NCBI GenBank assembly: GCA_040756995.1
Contig: JBFLYK010000013.1
Coordinates: 81,314-145,313, forward strand
Origin: BP-133 sp040756995
GTDB lineage: Bacteria; Actinomycetota; Acidimicrobiia; IMCC26256; BP-133
Reading direction: 5' to 3'
DNA: 64,000 nucleotides
Positions 15,110 to 23,196 of the stretch are shown in pieces. The notes under the pieces were generated by a model that saw only the letters and a list, made by a program, of their open reading frames with translations, did not search any database and was not told the DNA's origin. The stretch's first letter is position 1, and every line of letters starts with the position of its first letter. The translations under genes and the position numbers were made by a program.

Positions 15110-15991
15110 TTACAGGGACTCGCCTAGGGCCAGGCGTCTATGCGCTGCCGTGGCTCTCTCGTCTGCAGCGCTGGCGCCGTAGCGCCGCACCATCTGCTGC
15201 GAGCGCCAGCCAGCCAGCCGCATGAGGTCCCCTTCCTGCCCGCCTGAGGCCAGCCAACGGTGAGCGAACGTGTGCCGGAACATGTGGGCGTGGACGTGAC
15301 CCACGCCTGCCTGCAGCCCACGGCGCTCCACCATCTGCGCTACGCCGCTCCGTGTCAGCGGGCCGCTGTGTCCAGGCCATAGCCCCACAGTCACGCCAGA
15401 GGCCCGTATATGGCGTTCTAAGGCTTGCGCCGTGCGGTTGCCGAACGGAACCACCCTCACACGCCTGCCCTTCCCTAGGACCGTTACAGAGTCTGTGGCG
15501 AGGTCCAGGTCCCCAACGGTGAGGTTCACCAGTTCCGACATGCGGATGCCGGTATCCATGAACAGGCGCAGGATGGCAACGTCACGCCTGTGGGTGCCGC
15601 AGGCCAGCAGCAGGCGCTTGCACTCAGCCACGGTCAGGATACGGATGGGGGCCTCAGGGACCATCGGTGGGCGCAGCTTCCCGAAGGGGCTGGTGCACTC
15701 CCCCTCGCTCTCCAGCCAGGCGAACAACTGCCTGAGCACCTGGTACCGGGTAGCTGCCGTACCAGGCGTGAGGCCAGCCGCAAGGCAGTCGGCAAGGTAG
15801 GCCTCCACGTGCCTCCCACGCAGCCCCTGCACGGACCCCTCAGGGTCCTCCAGGGACATGAAATCTGTGAACTTCTGCGCTGTCCACGTGTACTTCTCTA
15901 TGGAGCGTGGCGACAGGCCACGCACGGTGAGATGCCTTTCCCAGCTTCGGATGAGGCGTCCTAGCTCATGCACTTCTCTCTCCCCTCTCAC
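15110..15991 (-). CDS. int: Phage tyrosine integrase
   Basis: The 293-residue recombinase has a SAM-like N-terminal core-binding domain (SIEKYTWTAQKFTDFM) and a catalytic domain with Arg in MDTGIRMSEL, HMFRHTFAHRW for the His-x-x-Arg pair, a Trp/His position in LAGWRSQQM and the nucleophile Tyr in VRRYGAS. It is about 85 nt from the right tRNA-like repeat, as usual for integrases next to attP. It should cut within the 49-nt tRNA-Val sequence. No excisionase is recognised nearby. Confidence 0.9.
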   Translation of the reverse strand: MRGEREVHELGRLIRSWERHLTVRGLSPRSIEKYTWTAQKFTDFMSLEDPEGSVQGLRGRHVEAYLADCLAAGLTPGTAATRYQVLRQLFAWLESEGECTSPFGKLRPPMVPEAPIRILTVAECKRLLLACGTHRRDVAILRLFMDTGIRMSELVNLTVGDLDLATDSVTVLGKGRRVRVVPFGNRTAQALERHIRASGVTVGLWPGHSGPLTRSGVAQMVERRGLQAGVGHVHAHMFRHTFAHRWLASGGQEGDLMRLAGWRSQQMVRRYGASAADERATAAHRRLALGESL

Positions 15992-16074
15992 AGGCTCAAG
16001 GTGGCGCTGTTCGAGAGGTGGGAACGTCCCCTCAAATGAGGGGAAGTCCCCGGAACCCCTTGTTACACAAGGAA

Positions 16075-16123
16075 TCCGTGGGCGCTGAGGGTTTCGAACC
16101 CCCGACCTCCGCCTTGTAAGGGC
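16075..16123 (-). repeat. Prophage attachment site, right copy (tRNA-Val 3'-half sequence)
   Basis: This copy is 46/49 identical to 170-218 and has the more canonical T loop (TTCGAAA). On the minus strand it runs from the TAC anticodon loop to the discriminator A. The anticodon stem is not closed: the 5' strand would be AAGCC against GGCGG. The DNA that should encode the D arm does not fold as one. The tRNA 5' half is therefore missing or replaced by the neighbouring element, so this is an attachment remnant, not a working tRNA gene. Confidence 0.7.
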
Positions 16124-16161
16124 TTTTCAGGCTGGAGGTCTTCCTATTAGAGAAGGGCGCC

Positions 16162-16230
16162 AAAGGGCGCTCGGAGGACGTAAACCAGCAGGTCAGAGTG
16201 CCTTTCCTGCGCAGCCTTCGAGCGCCCTTT
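16162..16230. repeat. Inverted repeat upstream of the second integrase
   Basis: AAAGGGCGCTCG (16162-16173) and CGAGCGCCCTTT (16219-16230) are perfectly complementary over 12 nt with a 45-nt gap. Further GCGCCCTT-type motifs lie at 16150-16160 and 16256-16292. They lie between the attachment repeat and the second integrase gene and may be arm-type binding sites of that integrase. Confidence 0.5.
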
Positions 16231-16376
16231 CTTGCTATGGTTACCCAAGCGTTCGCGCCCTTTTCGCGCCCTCGCCGCGCCCTCTTGCACAGCAGAGATC
16301 ACCTATCGAGGTGTAGCATTTGGCCCAGGAAGCGGCTGTTGGGGCAGCCGCTGAAAGAACTTCGTTGGGGGCCCTT

Positions 16377-17513
16377 ATGGGGTATGTCGTCAAGCTTTCC
16401 GACAGCAGATTCAAAGCCCGATGGCGGGCACCCGACGGCAGCCTGAAGAGCAAAACGTTCCCGCTGCGACGGGAGGCCGAAGCGCACCTGCGCCAGCAGG
16501 AGGTGGCCATCGACCGCGGCCTCTACGTCGACGAGCGCGGCGGCAAGATCACTTTCGCGGAGTGGGCGGAGCAGTACTTCGCCATCGCCAGCCGCCGCCT
16601 TGCCCGGACCAGCTACGCCCGCGACATGGTGTCGATGCGATCCCACATCCTCCCCCGCTGGGGCAAAGTGCGAATCGGCCGCATCACGAAGTCAGAGGTC
16701 GAACGCTGGATCGTCGACCTCGGAGCCGACGGAGCGGGCGTACACGGCGCGACGCTTACCCCCGCCACCATCGAGAAGACCTACCAGACGTTCCGGAAGG
16801 TGATGAAGGCGGCCTACGAGGCCGAGCGGATCCCTCGCCTTCCCTGCCCGGCCCACCCTCCCATCGCCCGCCAGAAGCGCAAGCCGGTCCGGTACCTGAC
16901 CGAGTCCGAGGTGGCCCACCTGGCCACCGTCATCACGCCCTTCCTGGAAGCCACGATCTACGTGGCCGCCTACGGTGGGTTCCGCCTCGGCGAGCTCTTC
17001 GCCCTCCGGCTCGACGACGTCGACTGGGCCCGCGGGTCTATCCGGGTCGACGAGGGCCTGACCGATGTCGCCGGCCACCTTGCCTTCGAGGATCCGAAAA
17101 CGGCTCGCGCCTTCCGCACGGTCCCCATGGCCGACCTCGCCCTCGACAAGCTCCGCCAGCACATCGAGTTCCGGGTCGACTGGAACGACCCGCGGGCCCC
17201 GCTCTTCCTCGGTCAGGAAGGCGGCCTGCTGCGGCCCAACAACTTCCGGCGCCGCCACTTCGACCCGGCCGTGCTCCGGGCAGGCTTGGCCCCGCTGACG
17301 CCCCACGATCTGCGGCACACCGCCGCCTCGCTGTTCATCGCCGAGGGGGCCAACCCCTGGATGCTGGCCGAGATCCTTGGCCATCGCGACACGAGGATGG
17401 TCGACCGTGTCTACGGCCACCTCTTCGAGAAGGACCGTCAGGCCCTCCGGCAGCGGATGAGCGATCGGGCCCGGCGGGCGACGCTCGACAACGTGCGTAC
17501 GCTGAGCCGATAG
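16377..17513 (+). CDS. int: Tyrosine integrase of a second integrative element
   Basis: The 378-residue protein has an arm-binding domain (GYVVKLSDSRFKARWR), a core-binding domain from ITFAEWAEQYF and a catalytic domain with Arg in YGGFRLGELFALR, HDLRHTAASLF, LGHRDTRMVDRVYGHL (His and nucleophile Tyr). This is the family used by actinobacterial integrative plasmids and phages. It is unrelated in detail to the phage integrase at 15110 and has host-like GC. I prefer ATG 16377 to the upstream TTG 16320 because the arm domain starts there. Confidence 0.88.
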   Translation: MGYVVKLSDSRFKARWRAPDGSLKSKTFPLRREAEAHLRQQEVAIDRGLYVDERGGKITFAEWAEQYFAIASRRLARTSYARDMVSMRSHILPRWGKVRIGRITKSEVERWIVDLGADGAGVHGATLTPATIEKTYQTFRKVMKAAYEAERIPRLPCPAHPPIARQKRKPVRYLTESEVAHLATVITPFLEATIYVAAYGGFRLGELFALRLDDVDWARGSIRVDEGLTDVAGHLAFEDPKTARAFRTVPMADLALDKLRQHIEFRVDWNDPRAPLFLGQEGGLLRPNNFRRRHFDPAVLRAGLAPLTPHDLRHTAASLFIAEGANPWMLAEILGHRDTRMVDRVYGHLFEKDRQALRQRMSDRARRATLDNVRTLSR

Positions 17514-17743
17514 GAAAGCAGAGCGTTCGGCCACGGCGACACCGACGCCGCATACGGCCGTGGCGGCGGCAGCGGGCAGGGCGTGATCTGTACACGCCTT
17601 GACCCCCGGGAACGCGGCGTCTGAGGGTCGGCCTCGGACGGGCTACGTCGCTCCTGCCGACGACGGGCCCGGGGGGCAGTCCCGCTGACGCGGCCAGGGC
17701 GGAGCAGTGGTCGTTCCGGAGAAAGTTCGGCGGGATTTCTAGG

Positions 17744-17779
17744 CGTCCAAGTTCCCGTCCAAGTTCTCGTCCAAGGTCG
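17744..17779. repeat. Three tandem 12-nt repeats
   Basis: CGTCCAAGTTCC, CGTCCAAGTTCT and CGTCCAAGGTCG follow each other without gaps in the 328-nt stretch between the integrase and the next gene. The rest of that stretch (17514-17841) shows nothing else I can name. They could be iterons of the element or the relic of a repeat-containing gene. Confidence 0.5.
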
Positions 17780-17841
17780 ACGTCCGACGCTGCCCCCATG
17801 CGTCGAACCCACCGCCAATCTGCCATCCCGTCACTCGCATC

Positions 17842-18357
17842 ATGTCCCGCACCGGCCGCGACGGCGACGTCCCGGTCGCCGCGGCCGATCAGGTCGCCGG
17901 AGGGTGCCGCCCTGCGGGCCTGGTCGCTCCGCTGGGGAACCCCGACGAGCTCGTGCTCCTCGCTTGCTCCCACCCGGAGGCGGAGCTGCTCAATCGCCTG
18001 GGCCGTTCCGCACTCACCGCCGCCGGCCGTCTCGCCGGCCCGACCGTCCGGGCCGGGGACGTCGAACTCGCTCCCGGCGACCGGGTCGTCGCCGGAGCGG
18101 GCGGGATCGGCCGGCCCGGAGGCCGAGGAGTTCCGGAAGGGAGCCCCGGCGACGTCCGTCTGGTCGACACCGCCGGGCGCTCGGTCGTCATCGACTTCCC
18201 CACCGCCGGAGTCGTTCGCCTCTCCGGGGCCCAGCTGCAGCACGCCCGCCTCCGCTACGGCTACGCCATCCCCGCCCCTCCCGGCTTCGGCGTCCGTGTC
18301 GGGGATCTCCGCCTCGCCCACCCCACCGACCTCCGCCCCGACCTCGCCGACCGGTGA
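17842..18357 (+). CDS. Relaxase/helicase-like fragment (171 aa)
   Basis: The segments LAPGDRVVAG, GDVRLVDTAGRSVVIDF and HARLRYGYAIPAP resemble the beta-barrel part that follows the helicase domain in MobF (TraA-like) conjugative relaxases. The nickase and helicase motifs are absent. It is therefore either a short derived gene or the tail of a deleted relaxase. Its place between an integrase and a ParA-like gene fits an integrative conjugative or mobilisable element. The assignment is tentative. Confidence 0.4.
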   Translation: MSRTGRDGDVPVAAADQVAGGCRPAGLVAPLGNPDELVLLACSHPEAELLNRLGRSALTAAGRLAGPTVRAGDVELAPGDRVVAGAGGIGRPGGRGVPEGSPGDVRLVDTAGRSVVIDFPTAGVVRLSGAQLQHARLRYGYAIPAPPGFGVRVGDLRLAHPTDLRPDLADR

Positions 18358-18435
18358 GCACGTCGACGTGGTGGGCCCGGGCGCCGCCTGGGTGGCCGTC
18401 TCCCACCGCCGCACGCCCACAAGGAGGTAGATCCC

Positions 18436-19104
18436 ATGTCCCGAACTATCACCCTCGTCGGCGCCCGGGGCGGTCAGGGGACCTCAACGGTCGCCGCCGT
18501 TCTCGCCGCCACCCTCTCCACCCACGCCCCGACCACGCTGCTCAGCCACGAGCCGCTGGCCGTGGCTCAGCTCCTGGCTGCGCCGCCGCCGCTCCCCGGC
18601 CAGGCTGTCACCGTCGTCCCCGGCCTCCGGCTCACCGGCCTCGACGGGCCACGGTCCGAATTGACGGTGGTCGACGCCGGCCGGGCGACCAGCGCTGCGG
18701 ACCTCGACGGGGAGTGCTACGCCGTGGTGCGGGGGCCGTGCTATCTGGCCCTGGCCACGCTCGTCTCGCTCTCGCTCCGCCTCGACGGGGTCGTCCTCGT
18801 TGCCGAACCCGGCCGGGCGCTCAGCGCCAAGGATGTCACCGCCGTGCTGGACGTCCCGGTGGTCGCCACCGTCCCAGTCCACCCGGCGGTCGCCCGGACG
18901 ATCGACGCCGGGCTGCTGGCCGACAAGGGGCGAAGCCTGGCCGCCTTCCGTTCTCTTGAAGTGATGGCCGAGTTAGCTCAGCGAGCCGTTCGGCCCACCG
19001 AACGGACCACGGAGCCGGCGCCGCCGGTCCGTACCGCCGACGTGTCGGTCGGCCGACACGCCCCGAGTCGGTCGCACGATCTCAGCTGGGGGATGGAACC
19101 GTGA
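18436..19104 (+). CDS. ParA/MinD-type ATPase
   Basis: The 222-residue protein starts with a deviant Walker A GARGGQGTSTVAA at residues ~8-20 and has a Walker B-like ELTVVDAGR at ~75. Residues ~110-130 (GVVLVAEPGRALS) match the later strand of the fold. The C-terminal 50 residues are disordered and Pro/Thr-rich. Such proteins partition plasmids or position elements. An AAGGAGG site lies 5 nt before ATG 18436. Its stop overlaps the next start as GTGA. Confidence 0.7.
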   Translation: MSRTITLVGARGGQGTSTVAAVLAATLSTHAPTTLLSHEPLAVAQLLAAPPPLPGQAVTVVPGLRLTGLDGPRSELTVVDAGRATSAADLDGECYAVVRGPCYLALATLVSLSLRLDGVVLVAEPGRALSAKDVTAVLDVPVVATVPVHPAVARTIDAGLLADKGRSLAAFRSLEVMAELAQRAVRPTERTTEPAPPVRTADVSVGRHAPSRSHDLSWGMEP

Positions 19105-19616
19105 GCGCCATCCCGGTCACCGACGGGACGGCACCGGACCCGGCAAGCGACCTGCACGGCTGGCTCGCCACACGCGACGGCCTCGTCGTGGTCCCCCTCC
19201 ACAACCCGGTCCTCGAGGCGCTGGGCCACCACCCCGCCAGCGCCTATGCCGACCGCTACTGGGTTCCGACGATCGGCCCGACCGCCTCGCTGCTCCACCG
19301 GAAACTCGCCGGGGAGCTCGACCGTCACCCGGATGGCTATCCCGTCCACCTGCCGACCCTGGCCCGAGAGATCGGCCTGGGCGCCGGCACCGGGCGGAAC
19401 GCGCCGCTGACCAAGTCGTTGGCCCGAATGGTGGGCTTCCAGCTGGCCGAGGTGACCGATGGGCAGTTCGCCGTGCGACCGACCCTCCCACCGCTCAGCC
19501 GATGGCAAGCGGCCCACCTCCCTCCCCATCTCGCCGAGCAGCATCGCCGGGAGGCGTTCGTCCGGCTGGCACCGAATCCCGAGCGTCGTGGCCGCTCCGT
19601 CGACCTGGAACTGTGA
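19101..19616 (+). CDS. Element protein, probable winged-helix (171 aa)
   Basis: The centre (YWVPTIGPTASLLHRKLAGE, then LPTLAREIGLGAG and APLTKSLARM) reads as a helix-turn-helix: a replication or regulatory domain commonly seen beside ParA and prim-pol genes in actinobacterial elements. It overlaps ParA by 4 nt and the prim-pol gene by 1 nt, so the three are one transcription unit. Function is inferred from context only. Confidence 0.55.
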   Translation: MSAIPVTDGTAPDPASDLHGWLATRDGLVVVPLHNPVLEALGHHPASAYADRYWVPTIGPTASLLHRKLAGELDRHPDGYPVHLPTLAREIGLGAGTGRNAPLTKSLARMVGFQLAEVTDGQFAVRPTLPPLSRWQAAHLPPHLAEQHRREAFVRLAPNPERRGRSVDLEL

Positions 19617-20500
19617 TGCGCTCCGCCCTCGAAGCCGCGCTCGCCTACGCCGCCCGGGGGTGGGCGGTCTTCCCCTGCCACGAGCCCATCCATGGACACT
19701 GCAGTTGCGGACACGCCGACTGCTCCAGCCCCGCCAAACACCCCCGCACCCCGCGTGGACTCCATGACGCCACCACCGATCCTGCCCGCCTGATCGACTG
19801 GTGGCACCGCTGGCCCTCCGCCAACGTCGGACTGCGTACCGGATGCAGCAGCGGCCTCGTCGTCGTCGACATCGACCGCCACCCGGGTGGCCTCCGGTCG
19901 CTGGCCGCGCTGGAACGAATGCATGGCGAATTACCGCCCACCGCCACGGTCGAGACCGGCGGCGGACGGCACTACTGGTTCGCCCATCCCGACGGTCCCG
20001 TTCGCAACAGCGCCGGCCGCCTGGGCCCGGGCGTCGACATTCGCGGCGACGGCGGCTACGTCATCGCCCCGCCCAGCTGCCACATCACCGGGCGGCGGTA
20101 CCGATGGGCGGCGCTCCGACCGCTCGCCCCCCTGCCCCGCTGGATCGTCGAACTCACCCGGGAACGCGATCAACCCACGCCGGTAGCAGCGCGGCAGCGG
20201 GTCACCACTGACCCACCAGCGCGGCCATGGGCTCGGACCGCACTCACCGCCGAGCTCGGCCGAGTCCGCTCCTCGATCCCGGGCGACCGCAACCACACGC
20301 TGAACCGGGCTGCCTTTGCCCTCGGCCAGCTCGTCGGCGGCGGACACCTCCCTGGCGACGACGTGCGAGAAGCCCTCGTCGACGCCGGCATCTCCTGCGG
20401 TCTCACCCCAAGGGAAGTCCTGGCCACGGTGGCCAGCGGACTCAAGGCCGGAATCCGCCTACCCCGTCACCCACGAGCACCAGACATCCACCCACGCTGA
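19616..20500 (+). CDS. Prim-pol replication protein of the integrative element
   Basis: The 294-residue protein belongs to the bifunctional DNA primase/polymerase family: ALAYAARGWAVFPCHEP at the N-terminus, a Cys-rich insertion CSCGHADCSSPAKHP, the metal-binding pair in VVVDIDRHPGG (residues ~82-92) and ETGGGRHYWFAHP with the later catalytic residues. RGDGGYVIAPPS follows. Prim-pol proteins are the replication initiators of pSAM2-like actinobacterial elements. ATG 19616 overlaps the upstream stop. An upstream start at 19502 would lie wholly inside the previous gene. Confidence 0.85.
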   Translation: MRSALEAALAYAARGWAVFPCHEPIHGHCSCGHADCSSPAKHPRTPRGLHDATTDPARLIDWWHRWPSANVGLRTGCSSGLVVVDIDRHPGGLRSLAALERMHGELPPTATVETGGGRHYWFAHPDGPVRNSAGRLGPGVDIRGDGGYVIAPPSCHITGRRYRWAALRPLAPLPRWIVELTRERDQPTPVAARQRVTTDPPARPWARTALTAELGRVRSSIPGDRNHTLNRAAFALGQLVGGGHLPGDDVREALVDAGISCGLTPREVLATVASGLKAGIRLPRHPRAPDIHPR

Positions 20501-20601
20501 AAACGGAGCGGTACCGGCGCCTCCCTCGACTCCATCCGCCTGGGATGACCGTACGCCGAAGCCAAACGACCGGCGGAGGTCTGCGTCGGCGAGAGGCCGG
20601 G

Positions 20602-21057
20602 GGTGGCCGAGTTGCACGCAGAGCGCCTGTTGACCATCGGCCAGGTGGTCCACCGCAGCCGGCGTCACGCCCGGACGCCGCGGTACTACGAGGAGCTCAG
20701 GCTGCTCGTTCCGTCCGTCCATTCGGATGGGCGGAGCCCGCCGCTACGCGGTCGACTTTGCGCGCATCAGGAGGATTCGTGAGCTCGAGGAGCTGACTGG
20801 ATTCAGCTCTCGAGGAGACCTGGCAGATCCTGCCCGCCGAAGACACCCTGGAGCGGATCCGGAGCGAACGCCGCTCCGGCCGGCCGGCATCCGGCGCCCC
20901 CGAGAGCTCATCGGCCAGGCCATCGAAATCAACGACCGGAACAAGTGCGCCAGAAGGTGTTGCGCGTCGGTGGGTTCCTGGAGGAGCTCGACGCCAAGGC
21001 CGGGCGCTACCAGCACGTGGCCGACGAGATCCACCGCACGACGGCGCCGCGCCGCTG
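20602..21057 (+). pseudogene. Decayed MerR-family regulator
   Basis: From GTG 20602 the frame reads LTIGQVVHRSRRHARTPRYYEELRLLVPS, here noted as LTIGQVVHRS and RYYEELRLLVPS, the MerR DNA-binding domain. It then loses frame. RRYAVDFARIRRIRELEEL continues in a second frame from ~20730, and ILPAEDTLERIRSERRSG plus the dimerisation helix GGFLEELDAKAGRYQHVAD follow in other frames. At least three indels are needed, so the gene is broken or the sequence here is poor. Confidence 0.7.
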
Positions 21058-21093
21058 AGTCGGCCGGCGGGTCAGTACTCGCAGAACCGGCGG

Positions 21094-21116
21094 GGGCCCA
21101 TGTGGGCCACGGAATG
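21094..21116. repeat. 23-nt palindromic repeat, left copy
   Basis: The stretch contains GGGCCCATGTGGGCC followed by ACGGAATG and matches 62461-62483 at 22 of 23 positions in the same orientation. The two copies enclose the catabolic/transport region almost exactly. Confidence 0.55.
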
Positions 21117-21193
21117 GCCTGCATGGGTCTTTTCCGGGTGGCGGCCGATCTGGCTGCATACGGGCTGAAGCCGGTGGGCTTAAAGGAGGCCGT

Positions 21194-22384
21194 GTGGCGA
21201 ACGCGCTCGAGACGATGGCAGCCCCCCCGACGGAGGTCGGGCTGGAGGAGGAGGCGCTGGCCGAGTACGAGGCCCGCTTCCGGAGTCATTACCAGGTCTG
21301 GGGCGAGTTGCTGGAGGAGAACCTCGAGCGGCTGGGGCGGGGTTCGTACTCGCTCCACTGGATGGACACGGAGCAGGCGAACTGGGGGGTGAAGGTCAAG
21401 CCGAGCTCCCGGGGCCTGACGTACATGGACATGAACCGGCCGAAGGCGTACGGGGAGATCCCGGAGTCGACCCGGTGGCGGAACTTCGCGCCCCGGGGGG
21501 CGGTGCGGGACCCGTACCTGGATCGGATGCCGGTGATCGACGCCTACGACGTGCTGGACAGGATGCACGTGTGGGCCGACAACGTGTTGACGTTGTACGA
21601 GGAGGCCAAGACCCGGCAGTGGAACTCGACCACCGACATCCCCTGGTCGGAGCTCGAACCGGTGAGCGAGGATCTCGAGAAGGCGGCGTGCCAGTTCTCG
21701 ACGTTCCTGACCGAGGTGGAGTTCGTAGCCGGCGACTTCCCGTCCCGGTGGGTGTACCGGATCGCCCCGGAGTTCTTCGAGGTGAAGAACTTCCTGGCCA
21801 CCCAGATGGTGGACGAGGCCCGGCACATGGAAGTGTTCCGCAAGCGGGCGCTGGCCGGCGGCGGTGGCCTGCTGCACGCCAGCCCGGCCTTCGAGTGGGC
21901 CCTCAAGGCCATCCTGGAGTCGCCCACCCACACCCAGGGCACGTTCCTGCTCAACTTGATGGCGGAAGGGATGGTCCTGTCGATCTTCCGGGCCGGTGAG
22001 TTCCTGGCCAAGACCCGGGTCGACAAGGAGATCTTCCGGCGGTGCATGCAGGACGAGGCCCGCCACGTCTCTTACGGGACGCTGGAGCTCAAGTCGTTCC
22101 TCGACGCACAGCCGGACCGGGAGCGAGCGGTGGCCTTGCTCCATCGCTTCGCCGACCTCGGCGAGCAGGTGATCCTCACGGCGCTGACCGACCCCTGTGC
22201 CCTGGAGCCGCTGGCCGTCCTGATGGGCGGAAGTGTCGACAACATCGACGAGGGCATGGAGGGCGTGGGCCTGCTGTGGGCAACGATCGTCGAGGAGTAC
22301 CTCCAGCGGGCGGAGCGGGCGGGTTTCGACCGCCGGGAGCGCATCACTATCCCGACCGAGTGTCCCTGGGGTTCGGCCAAGTGA
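21194..22384 (+). CDS. Ferritin-like diiron oxygenase
   Basis: The 396-residue all-helical protein carries diiron ligands in the usual order: LYEEAKTRQW (E ~136), FLTEVEF (E ~174), DEARHMEVF (E-x-x-H ~208-211), LMAEGMVLSIF (E ~258) and DEARHVSYG (E-x-x-H ~288-291). Such enzymes activate O2 to hydroxylate or epoxidise a substrate. The start GTG 21194 has an excellent AAAGGAGG 4 nt upstream. It leads the operon with an SCP2 carrier and a ferredoxin, which would bring substrate and electrons. The substrate is unknown; no reductase is seen. Confidence 0.75.
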   Translation: MANALETMAAPPTEVGLEEEALAEYEARFRSHYQVWGELLEENLERLGRGSYSLHWMDTEQANWGVKVKPSSRGLTYMDMNRPKAYGEIPESTRWRNFAPRGAVRDPYLDRMPVIDAYDVLDRMHVWADNVLTLYEEAKTRQWNSTTDIPWSELEPVSEDLEKAACQFSTFLTEVEFVAGDFPSRWVYRIAPEFFEVKNFLATQMVDEARHMEVFRKRALAGGGGLLHASPAFEWALKAILESPTHTQGTFLLNLMAEGMVLSIFRAGEFLAKTRVDKEIFRRCMQDEARHVSYGTLELKSFLDAQPDRERAVALLHRFADLGEQVILTALTDPCALEPLAVLMGGSVDNIDEGMEGVGLLWATIVEEYLQRAERAGFDRRERITIPTECPWGSAK

Positions 22385-22884
22385 CGACCACTGAGGCGTC
22401 GCGGGCCGCCTCCCGGGAGGGGGCGGTCGAGGTTCCCTTTCCGTCGGTGGCGTGGTTCGAGCGGCTCGGCGAGTTGATGGCCGAGCAGCGGCCCCGCTTC
22501 GAGCATTTGGGGACCATCGACTGCGTGATGCAGGTGACGATCGTCGACGGTGGGCCGGGCGGCGAGCCGTGGAAGACCCAGGTGACGTTCGAGGAGTTCG
22601 CGCTCACCGACGTCCGCCTGGTCGGGGACGACGACCTGGCCCGGGCCGACTTCGTCGTGGAGACCGACCTGGCGACTTGGCGGGAGATGGTGGAGAACAT
22701 CGTGGCCGGCGAGGGCCGCCCTGACCTCGCCCACACGCTCAACTATCTCAGCCTTCCCGGGACGCCCATCCGCGTGTGGTCAGAGGATCCGCTCCGCCGG
22801 GACGCCTTCTTCCGCTTCAACCAGACGCTCCAGGAGTTCATCGACAACTGCGGGTCGTTCACGACCCGGTTCGGAGAGGGGTAG
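22381..22884 (+). CDS. SCP2-like lipid-carrier protein (167 aa)
   Basis: The GTG start overlaps the oxygenase stop (GTGA). The fold pattern is that of sterol-carrier SCP2 proteins: MQVTIVDGGPGG and TQVTFEEFALTDV strands, DFVVETDLATWREMVENIVAG (strand then helix) and a final amphipathic helix (FFRFNQTLQEFIDN). Such proteins bind hydrophobic ligands in a tunnel. Here it probably presents the hydrophobic substrate to the oxygenase; that is inference. Two further SCP2-like genes lie at 32307 and 50475. Confidence 0.7.
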   Translation: MTTTEASRAASREGAVEVPFPSVAWFERLGELMAEQRPRFEHLGTIDCVMQVTIVDGGPGGEPWKTQVTFEEFALTDVRLVGDDDLARADFVVETDLATWREMVENIVAGEGRPDLAHTLNYLSLPGTPIRVWSEDPLRRDAFFRFNQTLQEFIDNCGSFTTRFGEG

Positions 22885-22890
22885 CCCGGC

Positions 22891-23172
22891 GTGGCCCGTC
22901 GCCGTACCGGCCACTTCTTCATCGATGACACCTGCATCGGCTGCGGGGCGTGCGAGCACGCCTGTCCCGGCCGGGTCGATGCCATCTTCCGGATCGAGGA
23001 CGACTTTCTCGGCCGCTTCGCCATCGTGGCCGAGGACTGCATCGACTGCGGTTTCTGCGTGCCGCTGTGCCCGGTCGACTGCATCCACGACACCCGCCAG
23101 GGCGAGTTCGTGGGTGCGGCCCGGTTGGCCAAGCCGCCAGACGCGTCGCACCACCGGGGATCGCGGGCGTAG
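22891..23172 (+). CDS. 2[4Fe-4S] ferredoxin
   Basis: The 93-residue protein has two cluster motifs: CIGCGACEHACPG at residues ~12-24 and CIDCGFCVPLCPV at ~51-63, with the usual CxxCxxCxxxCP spacing slightly extended. It is cytoplasmic and would pass electrons to the diiron oxygenase encoded two genes upstream. GTG 22891 is preceded by GGAGAGGGG. No matching reductase is present in the window. Confidence 0.9.
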   Translation: MARRRTGHFFIDDTCIGCGACEHACPGRVDAIFRIEDDFLGRFAIVAEDCIDCGFCVPLCPVDCIHDTRQGEFVGAARLAKPPDASHHRGSRA

Positions 23173-23196
23173 CCAGCAAATCAAGGGGGAGGAACC

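Noticed and set aside
16075..16180. A class II tRNA or tRNA-Phe at the right repeat (CTGAAAA loop-like motif upstream)
   Set aside because: The distances to the T arm are wrong, and the stems around the alternative anticodon do not pair. Only the 3' half is convincing.
20727..21392. A long plus-strand open frame over the region before the diiron oxygenase
   Set aside because: It only strings together pieces of the decayed MerR gene and then reads an out-of-frame shadow of the oxygenase.
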